64,000 nucleotides of DNA from Symsagittifera roscoffensis (Eukaryota > Xenacoelomorpha > Acoela > Convolutidae). Made by a program: the position numbers and the translations under genes. Numbering within the stretch: the first letter of the stretch is position 1; each line of letters opens with the position of its first letter. This document shows positions 38,345-52,637 of the stretch, piece by piece. The notes under the pieces are model-generated. The model saw only the letters and a list, made by a program, of their open reading frames with translations, was not told the DNA's origin and did not search any database. The stretch covers positions 39,138,759-39,202,758 of the forward strand of contig NC_087063.1 of NCBI RefSeq assembly GCF_963678635.1, given 5' to 3'.

Positions 38345-41300
38345 ATCGAGTTTTTCTGCAAGTTCTTCAAGCTTCCAAGTTTGAAATATTTCAAGTTTTC
38401 TAATAGACTAAATCTTTTTTTTATAATTTTGAATTTTTCAGTAAAATAGTTAGGTCATTTCAAGTCATTTTATAAACGGAACCGGTTTGCAATTTACTAA
38501 ATTTTTAAGCCAGCTAATTTCTGATATTTTTCTTTTTAGTTCTTAAATTGAATCGATTTGCGAAAATTTTAGTTTCTTAAGCAGAATAATTGAGCTATAA
38601 AAAGTTGAAAAATTTCAAGTGTATCAAAAAAATGAATCAGTTTTAAAAAATTTGACTTTTTTTGCAAGAACTTTGAGCTATGAATCTTTGAGTTAGTTCA
38701 AGCTGTTTCTTAGACAAAATCGTTTCCTGATAAAAATCTTAGTTTTTAAGCAGGCTATTGAGCTTTAGAACTTGAAACATTGCAAGCAAGTAAGTTAGTA
38801 CACCGCATCAGTTTTTTGAAAAAATTAAAGTTTTTCAAGCGAGCTATTTGAGCTTTATAAACTTGAAATATTTCTTCTCATTTCTTAAAGTGAATCGATT
38901 TGCGAAAGTTTTAGTTTCCGAAGCAAACTAATTGAGCTATAAAAAGTTGAAAAGTTTCAAGTGTATCAAAAGATTGAATCAGTTCTTAAAAATTTGAAAT
39001 TTTTGCAAGAGCTTTGAGCAATGAATCCTTGAATTAATCCAAGTTGTTTCATAGACGAAATTGTTTCCTGAAGGCAGGCTTTTGAGCTTTAAAAATTGAA
39101 GTATTGCAAGCAAGTGTATTAGTACACCGCATCAGTTTTTTTTTTAATTTAAATTTTTTAAGCAAGCCATTTGCGCTTTGAAAAATTAAATATTTCTTTT
39201 TAGTTCATAAATTGAATTGATTTGCAAAAGTCCTAATTTTTTAAGCAAACTAATTGAGCTATAAAATTTGAAAGTTTCAAGTGTATTAAAAGACTGAATC
39301 AGTTCTTAAAAAAATGATTTTTTTTTCAAACTGTTTGAGCTTTGAATCTTTGAAACATTCAAGTTGGTTTCATAGACAAAATTGATTCCCTACAAACTTC
39401 GGATTTTTTAACTTAGCTATTCGAGCTTTAAAAACTTGCAACATTGGAAGTGTATGATTTCACTGGGTCAGTTCTTTAAGGTTTTATGTTTCTTGAAGCA
39501 ACTTTTTTGAGCCTCAAAAACTTGAAATTTTTCAATTCGTTTTATATACTGCATCGGTTCGCTGAAAGCTTGATTTTCTTTCTGCAAGCTATTCAAGCTA
39601 AGAAACTCTGAATGATTCCAACTGCTTAGAATGAAATCGGATCCCAAAGAATTTTAAAATTTAAAACAAGCTTCAAAATTTTCAAAGATTTCAAATTTAT
39701 TTAAAGACTGTTTCAAGTAGTCTTTTCAAAGAAGCTACTTGATTAAAGAAACTTTGAACTAATTAATTTCTTTCATAGAATGAATCGGTTTGCAAAAAAA
39801 TTTAGTTCTTCAAGCAAACTATTTGACCTTTAAAGTTTTGAAGTTTTTCAATTCATTTCATAGACTGAATCGGTTTGCGCATAGACTGAATCGGTTCAAG
39901 CAAAATATTTGAGCTTTAATGTTTTGAAGTTAATGAACTCAATTCATAGATTGAAACAATTTGCGAAAAAGTGAGGTTTTTAAACAAGCCATTTCAGCTG
40001 TGAAGCGTTTCAATTTTCCAAGTCGTTTCATAGACGAAATTGTTTCATAGACGAAATTGGCATGATATTTTTTCAAGCAAGATTTTAGAAAATCAAATTT
40101 TCTTATAAACTGAATCGGTTCACAGTTTTTTTAAAGAAAGCTATTCGGCTTTTGAAATTTTGAATTATTTTGTTTGTTTTTCTGGACTGACGGTTCGCAA
40201 TTAATCAGTTTTTTAAACAAGCTATTTGATCTGTGAAACTTTCAAGTATTTCACTTCGTTTTCCTGACTGCATCGGTTCGCAAATACTTCGAGAATTTTA
40301 AAGCAAGCTTTTTGAGCTTTGGAAATTTGAAACATTTCATTTCGTTTCATTTACTGCAACGGTTCGCTTGAACATTGAGTTTTTTGCAAGCTGTACGAGC
40401 TGTGAAACATTCCAAATGGTTATATAAACAAAATCAATTTGCGAAAAGTTAAATTTTTAAACAAGCTATCCGAGCTTCAAGAATCTTGAACTAATTCAAT
40501 TTTTTTTATAGACTGATTCGAATCTTCAGCATTTTGAATTTTTGTGAGCAAGCTATTTGATATATTTCAATTTAAATCAGAGGCTGGACCAGTTTGCGAG
40601 AAAAGTGAATTTTTCAAGAAAACAATTTGAGCTTTGGAGTTTTGAAGTTGGCCAATTCACGTTATAGTTTGAATCGGCTTGTGAAAACTTGAGTTTTTCA
40701 AGCAAGCTTATTGAGCTATGAAGTTTTGAAGTTAATCGATTCGTTTCATCGTCTGAATCAGTTTGCGAAAAGATTGAGGTTTTTAAATAAGCATTTCCAT
40801 TTTTACAAGTTGATTCATAGACGAAATTGGTTCTCGATTTTTTTCTTGCAAGCTACTCAAGCTTCCAAAAATTGAGAACATTAAAACTTACTTATATACT
40901 GAATCGGTTAACGAAAGCTTTGAGATCTTTAAGCAAGCTATTCGAGCTTTGAAACTATGAACTATTTCAGTTCACTTCCTAGACTGAAATGGTTCGTGAA
41001 ATAATCAGTTTCTTAAGCAAACTGTTTGATCTATGAATTTTTCAAGTATTTCACTTCATTTTCTAGACTGAATCGGTTCGAGAAAACTTAGCGTTTTTTA
41101 AACAAGCCTTTTGAGCTTTGCAAAACTGAAAGACTTCAATTCGTTTCATATGATGCATCGGTTTGCTAAAAATTTGAGTTTTTTCTGCAAGCAGTTCAAA
41201 TTATGAAACGCTCCAAATCATTTAATAGACAAATCAATTTCTGAACAACTTTGAAATCTTAAACAAGATATGCGAGCTTCAAAAATTTTGAAAAACTCTA

Positions 41301-42420
41301 GACTGAATCGAATCTTCAACAGTCTGAATTTTTTTAAGGAAGCTAATTGATATATGAAACTTTCAATTCATTTGATAGACTGGATCAGTATAAGAAAAAA
41401 TTGAGTTTTCCAAGCAAGATGTTTGAGCTTTGAAATTTTGAAATTAATCAATTCAATTCATAGACTGAATCAGTTTGCGAAAAGGTTAAGGTTTTCAATT
41501 TTCGAAGTTGTTTCATAGACAAAAATGGTTCCTGGTTTGTTTTTCCCGATACTCGAGCTTCAAAAAATTTTTAAAAAAAATCAAATTTTCTTAATTACTG
41601 ACTCGGCTCGCAAAATGTTTTAAGTTTTTTAAGCAAGTTGTTCCAGCTTTGAAACTTTGAATTGGTTCAATTCACTTCCTAGACTGAAACGGTTTGCCAA
41701 AATATCAGTTTCTTAAACAAGCTATTTGATCAAACTTTCAAGTTCTTCACTTCATTTTCTAGACTGAATTAGTTTGCGAACATTTCGCGTTTTTTAAGCA
41801 AGCTTTTTGAGCTTTGGAAATTTGAAAAATTCCAACTCGTTTCATATACTGTATCGGTTCGCTAAAAACTGAGTTTTTTTTGCAACCTATACGAGCTATG
41901 AATCATTCCAAATGGTTTATTAGACAAAATCAGTTTCCGAAAAATTAAATTTCAAAACAAGCTATGCAAGCTACGAGAAATATGAAATAAAACAAATAAT
42001 TTTTAGATGATTCAAAACTTAAACAGTTTGGTTTTTTTGAGCAAGCTATTTGATTTATGAAGCTTTGAAGTATTTCAATTCAATTCATAGATTGGATCAG
42101 TTGGCGAAAAGATTGAAATTTCCAAGCAAGCTATTTGAATTCTGAGGTTTTGAAGTTAATCAATTCATGTCATAAACTAGATCAATTTGCAAAATAATTG
42201 AGTTTTTCAAGCAACTCTTTGAGCTTTGAAATTGAAGTTTCCAAGCAAGCTATTTGAATTCTGAAGTTTTCTTTTCAAGTTAACCAATTCATTTCGTAGA
42301 CTGGATCAGTTTGCGAAACAATTGAGTTTTTCAAGCCAGCTATTTGAGCTTTGAAATTGAAGTTGATCAATTCTTTTCATCGATTGAGTCACTTTGCGAA
42401 AAGCTTGAGGTTTTTAAACA
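38345..42420 (+). repeat. 4.07-kb tandem duplicate, copy 2
   Basis: The copy starts at an out-of-register junction: an F-class tail (GAGGTTTTTAAAC) joins the middle of a B-class monomer (ATCGAGTTTTTCTGC). It ends at AGGTTTTTAAACA (42,420) and then continues as an ordinary G monomer, which shows the true continuation lost at the junction. Near-identity to copy 1 implies a recent event or an assembly duplication. Confidence 0.92.
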
Positions 42421-45400
42421 AGATACTTCAGATATGAAGATTTTCATTTTTTCCATGTTGCTTCAAAGAAGAAATTGGTTCCCAATTTTTTTTTCATGCA
42501 AGATACTTAAGCTTAAAAAAAATTGAGAAAAGTTAAGTTTTTTTATGTATTGAATCGGCTCGCAAAAATTTTTGAGTAATTTAACCAAGCTATTCCAGCT
42601 TTGAAACTTTGAAATATTTCAATTCACTTCCTAGACTGAAATGGTTTGCCCAAAAATCAGTTTTTTAAGCAAGCTATATGATCTATGAAACTTTACGTCA
42701 TTTTCTTCACGTCATTTTCTACACTGAATTATTTCGCAAACATTTTGCGTTTTCTTAAGCAAACTTTTTGAGCTTTGGAAATTTGAAATTTATCAACCCG
42801 TTTCATTACCACTTTTTTTTGCATGCAAGCTACTCAAGGTTTAAAAAATTGAGAAGAATCTACTTTTTTAGGTAGAGAATTGGTTCGCGAAAAACTTTTT
42901 TAAGAAAACTTCTCGAGCTTTGAAATTATGAACTATTTGAATTCACTTCCTAGACTGAAGCGGTTTGCCGAGTAACAAGTTTTTAAGCAAGCTATTTGAT
43001 CAGTAAAATTTTCAATATTTTACTTCATTTTCTAGACTGAATCGGTTCGAGATTACTTTGCGTTCTTTAAGCAAGCTTCTTGAGTTTTGAAATTTGAATC
43101 AATTTATTTCGTTTCAAATTTTGCATCGGTTTGCTAAGAGTTTGAGTTTTTGTCTGCAAGCATTTCAAACTATGAAACATTCCAAATGGTTCAAAGAAAG
43201 TCAAACGAAGTCAGTTTCGGAAAAGTTTCAAATTCTGAAACAAGCTACACGAGTTTCGAAAGTTTTGAAATAATTCAAAACTGAAAACTGTTTATAGACT
43301 GAACCAAATCTTAAACAGTCTGAATTTTTTTCAGCAAGCTATTTGATATATGAAACTGTGAAGAATTTCAATTCAATTCTTAGACTGGATCAGTTTGCGA
43401 AAAAATTGAGTTTTGCAAGCAAGCTGTTTGTGCTTTGAACTTGACCAATTCATTTCATAGTTCAAATCGGTTTGTAAAAGTTTTCGTTTTTCAAGCAAGT
43501 TGTTTGAGAAGTTTTGAACTAAATCAATTCATTTCATCGACTGAATCAGTTTGCGAAAAGGTTGAGGCTTTTAAACAAGCTATTTCAGCTGTGAAAAATT
43601 TCATTTTTTTCAAGTGGCATCATAGATGAAGTTGGTTCGCAAATTTTTTTTTTCATGCAAGCTACTCAAGTTTTGAAAAATTGCGAAAAATCTTTTTTCT
43701 TATATACTGAATCGGTTCGCGAAATTTTTTAGTTCTTTAAGCAAGATATTTGAGCTCTGAAATTTTGAACTACTTCAATTCTTTTCCAAGACTGAAACGG
43801 TTCGCCAAACAATCAGTTTTTATGCAAGCTATTTGATCTAGGAAATTTTCAAATATGTCACTTCATTTTCTTGAGTGAATCGGTTCGAGAATACTTTGGT
43901 TTTTTATGCAAGCTTTCTGAGCTTTGAAAATTGAAAAATTTCAATTTATTTCAAAAACTGTATCATTTCGCAAAAAGTTAATTAAGCAAGCAATTCAAAC
44001 TATGAAGCGTTCCAAATGATTGCATAGACGAAATTAGTTTCGGAAAAATTTTAAGTTCTTAAAAAAGCTATGAGAGTTTCAAAAATTCTGAAATAAATCA
44101 AGTTTGTTTATAGACTGAATCAAATCTTCAACAGTCTGAAATTTTTTAAGCAAGCTATTTGATCTATGAAACTTTGATGTAAATCAATTTGCTTCAAATT
44201 TTTAAACAAACTTTGCAAGCTTCGAGAATTTTGAAATAATTTAAGATTTTTTATAGACTGACTCAAATCTCAAAAAGTCTGAATTTTTTTGAGCAAGCTG
44301 CTTGATAGATGATACTTTGAAGTATTTCAAATTAAATCGCAGACTGGATCAGTTTGCGAGAAAAATGAGTTTTTTAAGCTAACTATTTGAGCTTTGGAGT
44401 TTTAACTTGCTCAATTCGTTTTATAGTTTGAATTGGTTTCTGGAAACTTGAGTATTTCACGCAGGCTTATTAAGCTGTGAAATTTTGAAGTTAATCAATC
44501 CATTTAATCGACTGAATCAGTTTGCGAAAATATTGAACTTTTTAAACAAGAGTTTCCAGCTGTGAAGATTTTTTTTCTTGCAAGCTATTTAAACTTCAAA
44601 AAATTTAGAACATTCAAATTTACTTATATACTGAATCGGTTCACGAAAACTTTGAGATCTTTAAACAAGCTAGTTGAGCTTTGAAGTTATGAGCTATTTC
44701 AATTCACTTCATAGATTTCCAAACTGTTTCATAGACAGAACCTGTTTCGGAAAAGTTTGAATTCTTAAACAAGCTATGCGAGCTTCAAAATTTTCGAAAA
44801 AAAAATCACGTTTTTTTCTAGGCTGAATCGAATCTTCAACATTCTGATTTTTTTTGAGCAAGCTATCTGATATATGAAACTTTGAAATAATTCATTTCAT
44901 TTCATAGACTGGATGGATCAGTTTAAGAAAAATTTGAGTAACTCAAAATTTGAAACCTTCCAAATGGTTGCATCGACAAAACCAGTTCCGGAAAAATTTT
45001 AAACTCTTAAGCAAGCTATGAGAATTTCAAAAATTTTGAAAGGATTCAAGCTTGTTTTTAGACTGAGTCAAAACTTCAACAGTCTGAATTTTTTTAAGCA
45101 AGCACTTTGATAATGAAACTTTGAAGTAAATCAATTGATTTCATATACTGGATAAGTTTAAGAAAAATTTAGTTTTCTAAGCACGCTATTTGAGCTTGAA
45201 GCTAATCAATTCTTTTTGAAGACTGAATCGTTTTGCGAAAAGGTTGAGTTTTTTGAACAAGCTATTTCAGTTGTGAAGATTTTAATTTTTTCCAACTTGC
45301 TTCATAGACCAAATTGGTTCCCGATTTTTTTTTCATGCAAGCTACTCTACCTTTAAAAAATTGAAAAAAAGTCAATTTTCTTATATACTGAATCGGTTCG

Positions 45401-48400
45401 CCAAAATTTTATGTTTTTCAAGCAAGTTATTTGAGCTTTGAAATTATCAACTATTTCAATTCACTTCCTGGACTGAAACGGTTTACCAAAAAATCAGTTT
45501 TTTGAGCAAGCCATTTGATCTTTAAAATTTTTAAACATTTCACTTATTTTTGTAGGTTAAATCGGTTCAAGAATACTTTTTTAGCTTTGAAATTTGAAAT
45601 ATTCAAATTGTTCTAGTCGCTAAAAATTTGAGTTTTGTTCTGCAAGCAATTCAAACTATGAAACATTCAAACTGATTTCATAGACGAAATCAGTTTCGGA
45701 AAAGTTTTAAATTCTTAAACAAGCTGTGCGAATTTTAAAAGTTTTGAACCATTCAAATTTGTTTTCAGACTTTTGAAATTTTTGAGCAAGCTATTTGATA
45801 TATGAAACTGTGAAGTATTTCAATTCAATTCACAGACTGGATCAGTTTGCTAAAATTTTGAAATTTCAAGCAAGTTATTTGAGCTCTCAAGTTGTGAAGT
45901 TAATCAAATCAATTAATAGACTGTTTGCGAAAAAAATTGAGTTTTTCAAGCAAGCTAATTGAGCTTTGAAGTTGACCGATTCATTTCATAGTTTGAATCG
46001 TTTCGTGAAAGTTGGAGTTTTTCAAGCAAGCTTATTGAGCATTGAAGTTTTGAAGTAAATCAATTCTTTTCATCGAAAGAATCAGTTTGCGAAAAGGTTG
46101 AGGCTTTTAAACAAACTATTTCATCTCTGAAAATTTTCATTTTTTTTTTCGAGTTGTTCCCTAGACGAAATTGGTTCCCGCTTCTTTTTTTATGCAAGCT
46201 ACTCAAGCTTTAAACAATTGAGAAAATCAATTTTTTTTATAGTGAATCGGTTTGCGAAAAATTTTAGTTTTTCTAAACAAGCATTTCAAGCTTTGAAACT
46301 ATTTCAATTCACTTCCTAGACTGAAACAGCTCGACAAACAATCAATTTGTTAAGCAAGTTTTTTGATCTATGAAACTTTCAAGTTTTTCAGTCCATTTTC
46401 TAGACTGAATAAGTTTGGGAACACTTTTCGTTTTTTTAAGCAATTTTTTAAGATTTTGAAATTTTACGAGCTTTAATGGAAGCTATTATTGAAGCTATAC
46501 GAGCTACAAAATATTCCAAATGGTCTTATAGACGAAACCAGTTTCCGAAAAATTAAACATTAAGATAAGCTATGCGAGCTTCGAGAATATTGTAATTATT
46601 TATAGGCTGATTCAAACCGTAAGCAGTCTGATTTTTTTGAGCAAGCTATTTGATATATGAAATCTCAAATTATTTCAAAATGAATCACAGACTGGATCAG
46701 TTTGCGAGAAAATTGAGTTTTTCAAGCGAATTATTTGAGCTTTGGAGTTTTGAACTTGATCACTTCATTTTATAGTTTGAATCGGTTTCTGAAAACTTGA
46801 ATTTTTGAAGCAAGCTTATTGAGCTACGAAGTTTTGAACAATTTCAATTCATTTCATCGACTGAATCAATTTGCGAAAAGATTAACGTTTTTAAACAAGC
46901 ATTTCCAGTTGTGAGGATTTTCCATTTTTCCAAGTTGCTGCAAAGACGAAATTGGTTCCCGCTTCAAAAAACTGAGAAGATTCAAATTTATTTATATACT
47001 GAATCGGTTCACGAAAACTTTAAGATCTTTAAGCAAGCTATTTGATTTTTGAAATTATGAACTATTTCAATTTATTTCCTAGAAGGAAACGGTTTGCCAA
47101 ATAATCAGTTTCTTAAAAACGATGTTTGATCTATGAAGTTTTCAAGTAGTTCACTTCATTTTATAGACTGAATCGGTTCGAGAAATCTTTGCGTTTTTTA
47201 AGCCATTTTTTTGAGCTTTGGAAATTTGAAATATGTCAACTTGTTTCATAGGCTGCATCGATTCGCTAAAATTTGAGTTTTTCTAGCAAACGATACGAGC
47301 TATGAATCATTCCAAATGGTTTTATAGACAAAATCAGTTTCCCAAAAACTGTATTTTAAAATAAGCTATGCGAGCTTGGAGAAAATTGAAAAGTTTAGGT
47401 TTTCAAACAAGCAATTTTTTCAGGTGTGAAGCTTTTCAATTTTCCAAGCTGCTTCTTAGACGAAATTTGGTCCCGAAATTTTTTTTCAGGCAAGCTACTC
47501 AATCTTTAAAAATTGAAAAAAAAATTTTATGTTCTGAATTGGCTCGCAAAATTTTTTAGTATTTTAAGCAAGCTATTCCAGCTTTGAAACCATTAATTAT
47601 TTCAATTCACTTCCTAGACTGAAACGGTTTGACAAAAAATCATTTTTTTAAGCAAGCTATTTGATCTATGAAACTTTCAAATTCTTAACTACATTTTCTA
47701 GACTAAGTTAGTTCGAGATCATTTAGCTTTTTCAGCTTTGACAATTTAAACTATTTCAATTTGTTTTATATACTGTATCAGTTCTTTCAATTTTGAGTTT
47801 TTTCCGAAAGCGATACGAGCTTTGAATCATTCCGAATGGTTTTATAGAAAAAATCAGTTTCCGAGAAATTAAAATTTAAGATAAGCTATGCGAGCTTCGA
47901 GAAATTTCAAATAATTCAAAATTATTTATAGGCTGATTCATATCTTAAACACTTGGATTATTTTTAGCAAGCTATTTAATTTATGAAGCTTTGAAGTATT
48001 TCAATTCCTTTCAAACACTGGATCAGTTTGCGAAAAACTTGAATTTTCCAAGCTGTTTTAGCTCTGAAATTTTGAGTTAACCAATTCATTTCATAGAGTT
48101 TTTCAAGCAAGCTACATGAGCTTTGAAGTTTTGAAGTTGATCAATTCATTTCATCGACTGAATCAGTTTGCGAAAAAATTGAGGTTTTTAAACAAGCTAT
48201 TTCAGCTGTGAATATTTTCATTTTTTCCAAGTTACTTCATAGACAAAATTGGTTCCCAATTTTTTTCATGCAAGGTACTTAAGCTTAAGACAATTGAGAA
48301 ATTTTTTATGTACTTAGTCGGTTCGCGGAAAACGTTAGTTATTTAAGAAAACTACTCGAGCTTTGTAATTATGAGCTATTTGAATTCACTTCCTACATTG

Positions 48401-48439
48401 AAACGGTTGGCCAAATAATAAGTTTTTAAGCAAGCTATT
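42421..48439 (+). repeat. Irregular, unduplicated satellite stretch
   Basis: About 6 kb of cassette monomers with many truncations, fusions and small duplications (for example TTCTTCACGTCATTTTC near 42,708 and a shortened I/C fusion near 44,710). I see no internal tandem duplication larger than a monomer or two, no non-satellite insertion and no gene. Confidence 0.75.
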
Positions 48440-50218
48440 TGATTGTCAAGTATTTCACTTCATTTTTTAGATCGAATCGGTTCAAGATTGCTTTGCCTTC
48501 TATAGGCAAGCTGTTTGAGCTTTGAAAATTGAAATATTTCAATTCGTTTCAAAGACTGCATCGGTTCGCTAAAAGTTTGAGTTTTTTTTGCAAATGGTTT
48601 CATAGACGAAATCAGTTCCCGAAAAGTTTCAAATTCTGAAACAAGCTACGCGAGCTTCCAAACTTTTGAAATAGTTCAATATTGTTTATAGATTGAATCA
48701 AATCTTAAACAGTCAGAATTTTTTTGAGCAAGCTATTTGAGGTCTGAAACTTTGAAGAATTTCAATTTAATTCATAGACTGGATCAGTTTGCAAAAACTT
48801 TGAAATTTCAAGCAAGCTGTTTTAGCTCTGAAATTTTGAGTTAACCAATTCATTTCATAGAGTTTTTCAAGCAAGCTACATGAGCTTTGAAGTTTTGAAG
48901 TTGATCAATTCCTTTCATAGACTGGATCAGTTTGCGAAAAAGTTGAGGCTTTTCAACAAGCTATTTGAGCTGTGAAAATCTTCATTTTATTTTTCAATTT
49001 GCTTCATAGACGAAATTGGTTACCGATGTTTTTTTCATGAAAGCTACTCAACTTTTGGAGTTGACCAATTCATTTCATAGTTCGAATCGGTTTGGGAAAA
49101 AGTTGAGGCTTTTAAACAAACTATTTCAGCTCTGAAAAATTTCATTCATTTTTTTTTTCATTTTGTTCCATAGACAAAATTGGTTCCCGCTTCTTTTTTC
49201 ATGCAAGCTACTCAAGCTTTAGAAAATTGTGAAAGTCAATTTTCTTTTATACTGAATCAGTTTGCGAAAAAATTTAGTTTTTCTAAACAAGCATTTCGAG
49301 CTTTGAAATTATGAACTATTTCAATTCACTTCCTAGACTGAAACAGTTTGCCAAACAATCAGTTTTTTAAGCAAGTTTTTGATCTATGAAACTTTCAAAT
49401 TTTTACTTCGTTTTCTTGACTGAATCAGTTTGAGAGTACTTTGCGTTTTTCAAGCAAGCATTTTAAGCTTTGGAAAATTAAAAGAATTCAATTCCTTTCA
49501 AATACTGCATCGTTTCGCTAAAAATTTCAGTTTTTTCTGCAAGCAATTCAAACTATGAAACATTGTAAATGGTTGCCTAGACAAAATCAGTTTCGGAAAA
49601 AATTTAAGTTCTTAAAGAAGCTATGAAAATTTCAACAATTTTGAAATAATTGAAGTTTTTTTGTAGACTGAATTAAATCTTCTACAGTCTGAATTTTTTT
49701 AAGCAAGCTAATTGATTAATGAAACTTTGAAGTAAATCAAATCATTTTATAGACTGAATCGGACTGAATTTTTTTCAGGTTGCTTCATAGACTAATTTGG
49801 TTCCCATTTTTTTTTCCTGAAAGCTACTCGTGCAAGCTACTATTTGATCTTTGAAATCATGAACTATTTCAATTTACTTCCTAGAATGAAATGGTTTGCC
49901 AAATAATCAGTTTCTTAGGCAAGGTGTTTGACTTATGAAGCTTTCAATAATTCAATTCACTTTCTAGACTGTTTCGGTTCGAGAAATTTTTGCGTTTTCT
50001 TAAGCCATTTTTTTGAGCTTTGGAAATTTGAATTATGTCAACTTGTTTCATAGACTGCATCGGTTCGCTAAAATTTGAGTTTTTTCGGCAAACGATACGA
50101 GCTATGAATCATTCCAAATGGGTTTATAGACAAAATCAGTTTCCGAGAAACTGTATTTTAAAACAAACTTCCTGGACTGAAACCGTTTGCCAAATAATCA
50201 GTTTTTAAGCAAGCTATT
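48440..50218 (+). repeat. 1.8-kb tandem duplicate, copy 1
   Basis: The copy starts GATTGTCAAGTATTTCAC and recurs at 50,220. A ~40-bp deletion in the B/C junction near 48,580 (GTTTTTTTTGCAAATGG) distinguishes it from copy 2. It ends with AAAACAAACTTCCTGGACTG, an abnormal join of a C/D start to an I tail. Confidence 0.88.
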
Positions 50219-51998
50219 TGATTGTCAAGTATTTCACTTCATTTTTTAGCTCGAATCGGTTCAAGATTGCTTTGCCTTCTATAGGCAAGCTGTTTGAGCT
50301 TTGAAAATTGAAATATTTCAATTCGTTTCAAATACTGCATCGGTTCGCTAAAAGTTTCAGTTTTTTCTGCAAGAATTTCAAACTATGAAACTTTGCAAAT
50401 GGTTTCATAGACGAAATCAGTTCCCGAAAAGTTTCAAATTCTGAAACAAGCTACGCGAGCTTCAAAACTTTTGAAATAGTTCAATATTGTTTATAGATTG
50501 AATCAAATCTTAAACAGTCAGAATTTTTTTGAGCAAGCTATTTGAGATCTGAAACTTTGAAGAATTTCAATTTAATTCATAGACTGGATCAGTTTGCAAA
50601 AACTTTGAAATTTCAAGCAAGCTGTTTTAGCTCTGAAATTTTGAGTTAACCAATTCATTTCATAGAGTTTTTCAAGCAAGCTACATGAGCTTTGAAGTTT
50701 TGAAGTTGATCAATTCCTTTCATAGACTGGATCAGTTTGCGAAAAAGTTGAGGCTTTTCAACAAGCTATTTGAGCTGTGAAAATCTTCATTTTATTTTTC
50801 AATTTGCTTCATAGACGAAATTGGTTACCGATGTTTTTTCATGAAAGCTACTCAACTTTTGGAGTTGACCAATTCATTTCATAGTTCGAATCGGTTTGGG
50901 AAAAAGTTGAGGCTTTTAAACAAACTATTTCAGCTCTGAAAAATTTCATTCATTTTTTTTTTCATTTTGTTCCATAGACAAAATTGGTTCCCGCTTCTTT
51001 TTTCATGCAAGCTACTCAAGCTTTAAAAAATTGTGAAAGTCAATTTTCTTTTATACTGAATCAGTTTGCGAAAAATTTTAGTTTTTCTAAACAAGCATTT
51101 CGAGCTTTGAAATTATGAACTATTTCAATTCACTTCCTAGACTGAAACAGTTTGCCAAACAATCAATTTTTTAAGCAAGTTTTTTGATCTATGAAACTTT
51201 CAAATTTTTTACTTCGTTTTCTTGACTGAATCAGTTTGAGAGTACTTTGCGTTTTTCAAGCAAGCATTTTAAGCTTTGGAAAATTAAAAGAATTCAATTC
51301 CTTTCAAATACTGCATCGTTTCGCTAAAAATTTCAGTTTTTTCTGCAAGCAATTCAAACTATGAAACATTGCAAATGGTTGCCTAGACAAAATCAGTTTC
51401 GGAAAAAATTTAAGTTCTTAAAGAAGCTATGAAAATTTCAAAAATTTTGAAATAATTGAAGTTTGTTTATAGACTGAATCAAATCTTCTACAGTCTGAAT
51501 TTTTTTAAGCAAGCTAATTGATAAATGAAACTTTGAAGTAAATCAAATCATTTTATAGACTGAATCGGACTGAATTTTTTTCAGGTTGCTTCATAGACTA
51601 ATTTGGTTCCCATTTTTTTTTCCTGAAAGCTACTCGTGCAAGCTACTATTTGATCTTTGAAATCATGAACTATTTCAATTTACTTCCTAGAATGAAATGG
51701 TTTGCCAAATAATCAGTTTCTTAGGCAAGGTGTTTGACTTATGAAGCTTTCAATAATTCAATTCACTTTCTAGACTGTTTCGGTTCGAGAAATCTTTGCG
51801 TTTTTTTAAGCCATTTTTTTGAGCTTTGGGAATTTGAAATATGTCAACTTGTTTCATAGACTGCATCGGTTCGCTAAAATTTGAGTTTTTTCGGCAAACG
51901 ATACGAGCTATGAATCATTCCAAATGGTTTTATAGACAAAATCAGTTTCCGAGAAACTGTATTTTAAAACAAACTTCCTGGACTGAAACCGTTTGCCA
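50219..51998 (+). repeat. 1.8-kb tandem duplicate, copy 2
   Basis: Nearly identical to 48,440-50,218 but with the complete B/C junction. It also ends with the AAAACAAACTTCCTGG fusion before entering an ordinary A monomer at about 52,015. Confidence 0.88.
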
Positions 51999-52637
51999 AA
52001 TAATCAGTTTTTTTTAGCAAGCTATTTGATCTATGAAATTTTTAAATATTTCTTTTCATTTTCTAGACTGAATCGCTTCGAGAATGCTTCGGTTTTTAAG
52101 CAAGCTTTTTGAGCTTTGAGTTTTGAAATATTTCGATTCGTTCTATATACTGTATCCTTTCGCTAAAATTTGAGTTTTTTCTGCAAGCTATACGAGCTAT
52201 GAATCATTCCAAATGGTTTTATAGACAAAATTTTTTTGAAAAAATAGACAAAATAGACAAAAACTATATTTTGAAACAAGCTATGCGAGCTTCGAGAAAT
52301 TTCAAATAATCAAAATTATTTATAGACCGATTCAAATCTTAAACAGTTTGATTTCTTTTTTAGCAAGGTATTTAATTTATGAAACTTTGAAAATAACCAA
52401 TTCATTTCATAGAATTTTTCAAGCAAGCTATTTGAGCTTTGAAGTTTTGAATTTTATCAATTCATTTCATCGACAGAATCAATTTGCGAAAAAATTGAGG
52501 TTTTTAAACAAGCTATTTCAGCTGTGAAGACTTTGATTTTTTTCAAGTTGCTTCGTACAAGAAATTGGTTCCCGATTTTTTTTTCATGCAAGGTACTTAA
52601 GCATAAAACAATTGAAAAAAATCAACTTTCTTATGTA
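51999..52637 (+). repeat. Satellite monomers with 9-bp minisatellite
   Basis: A to G monomers. The C monomer carries a short repeat of ACAAAATAG around 52,223-52,265. No gene is visible. Confidence 0.7.
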
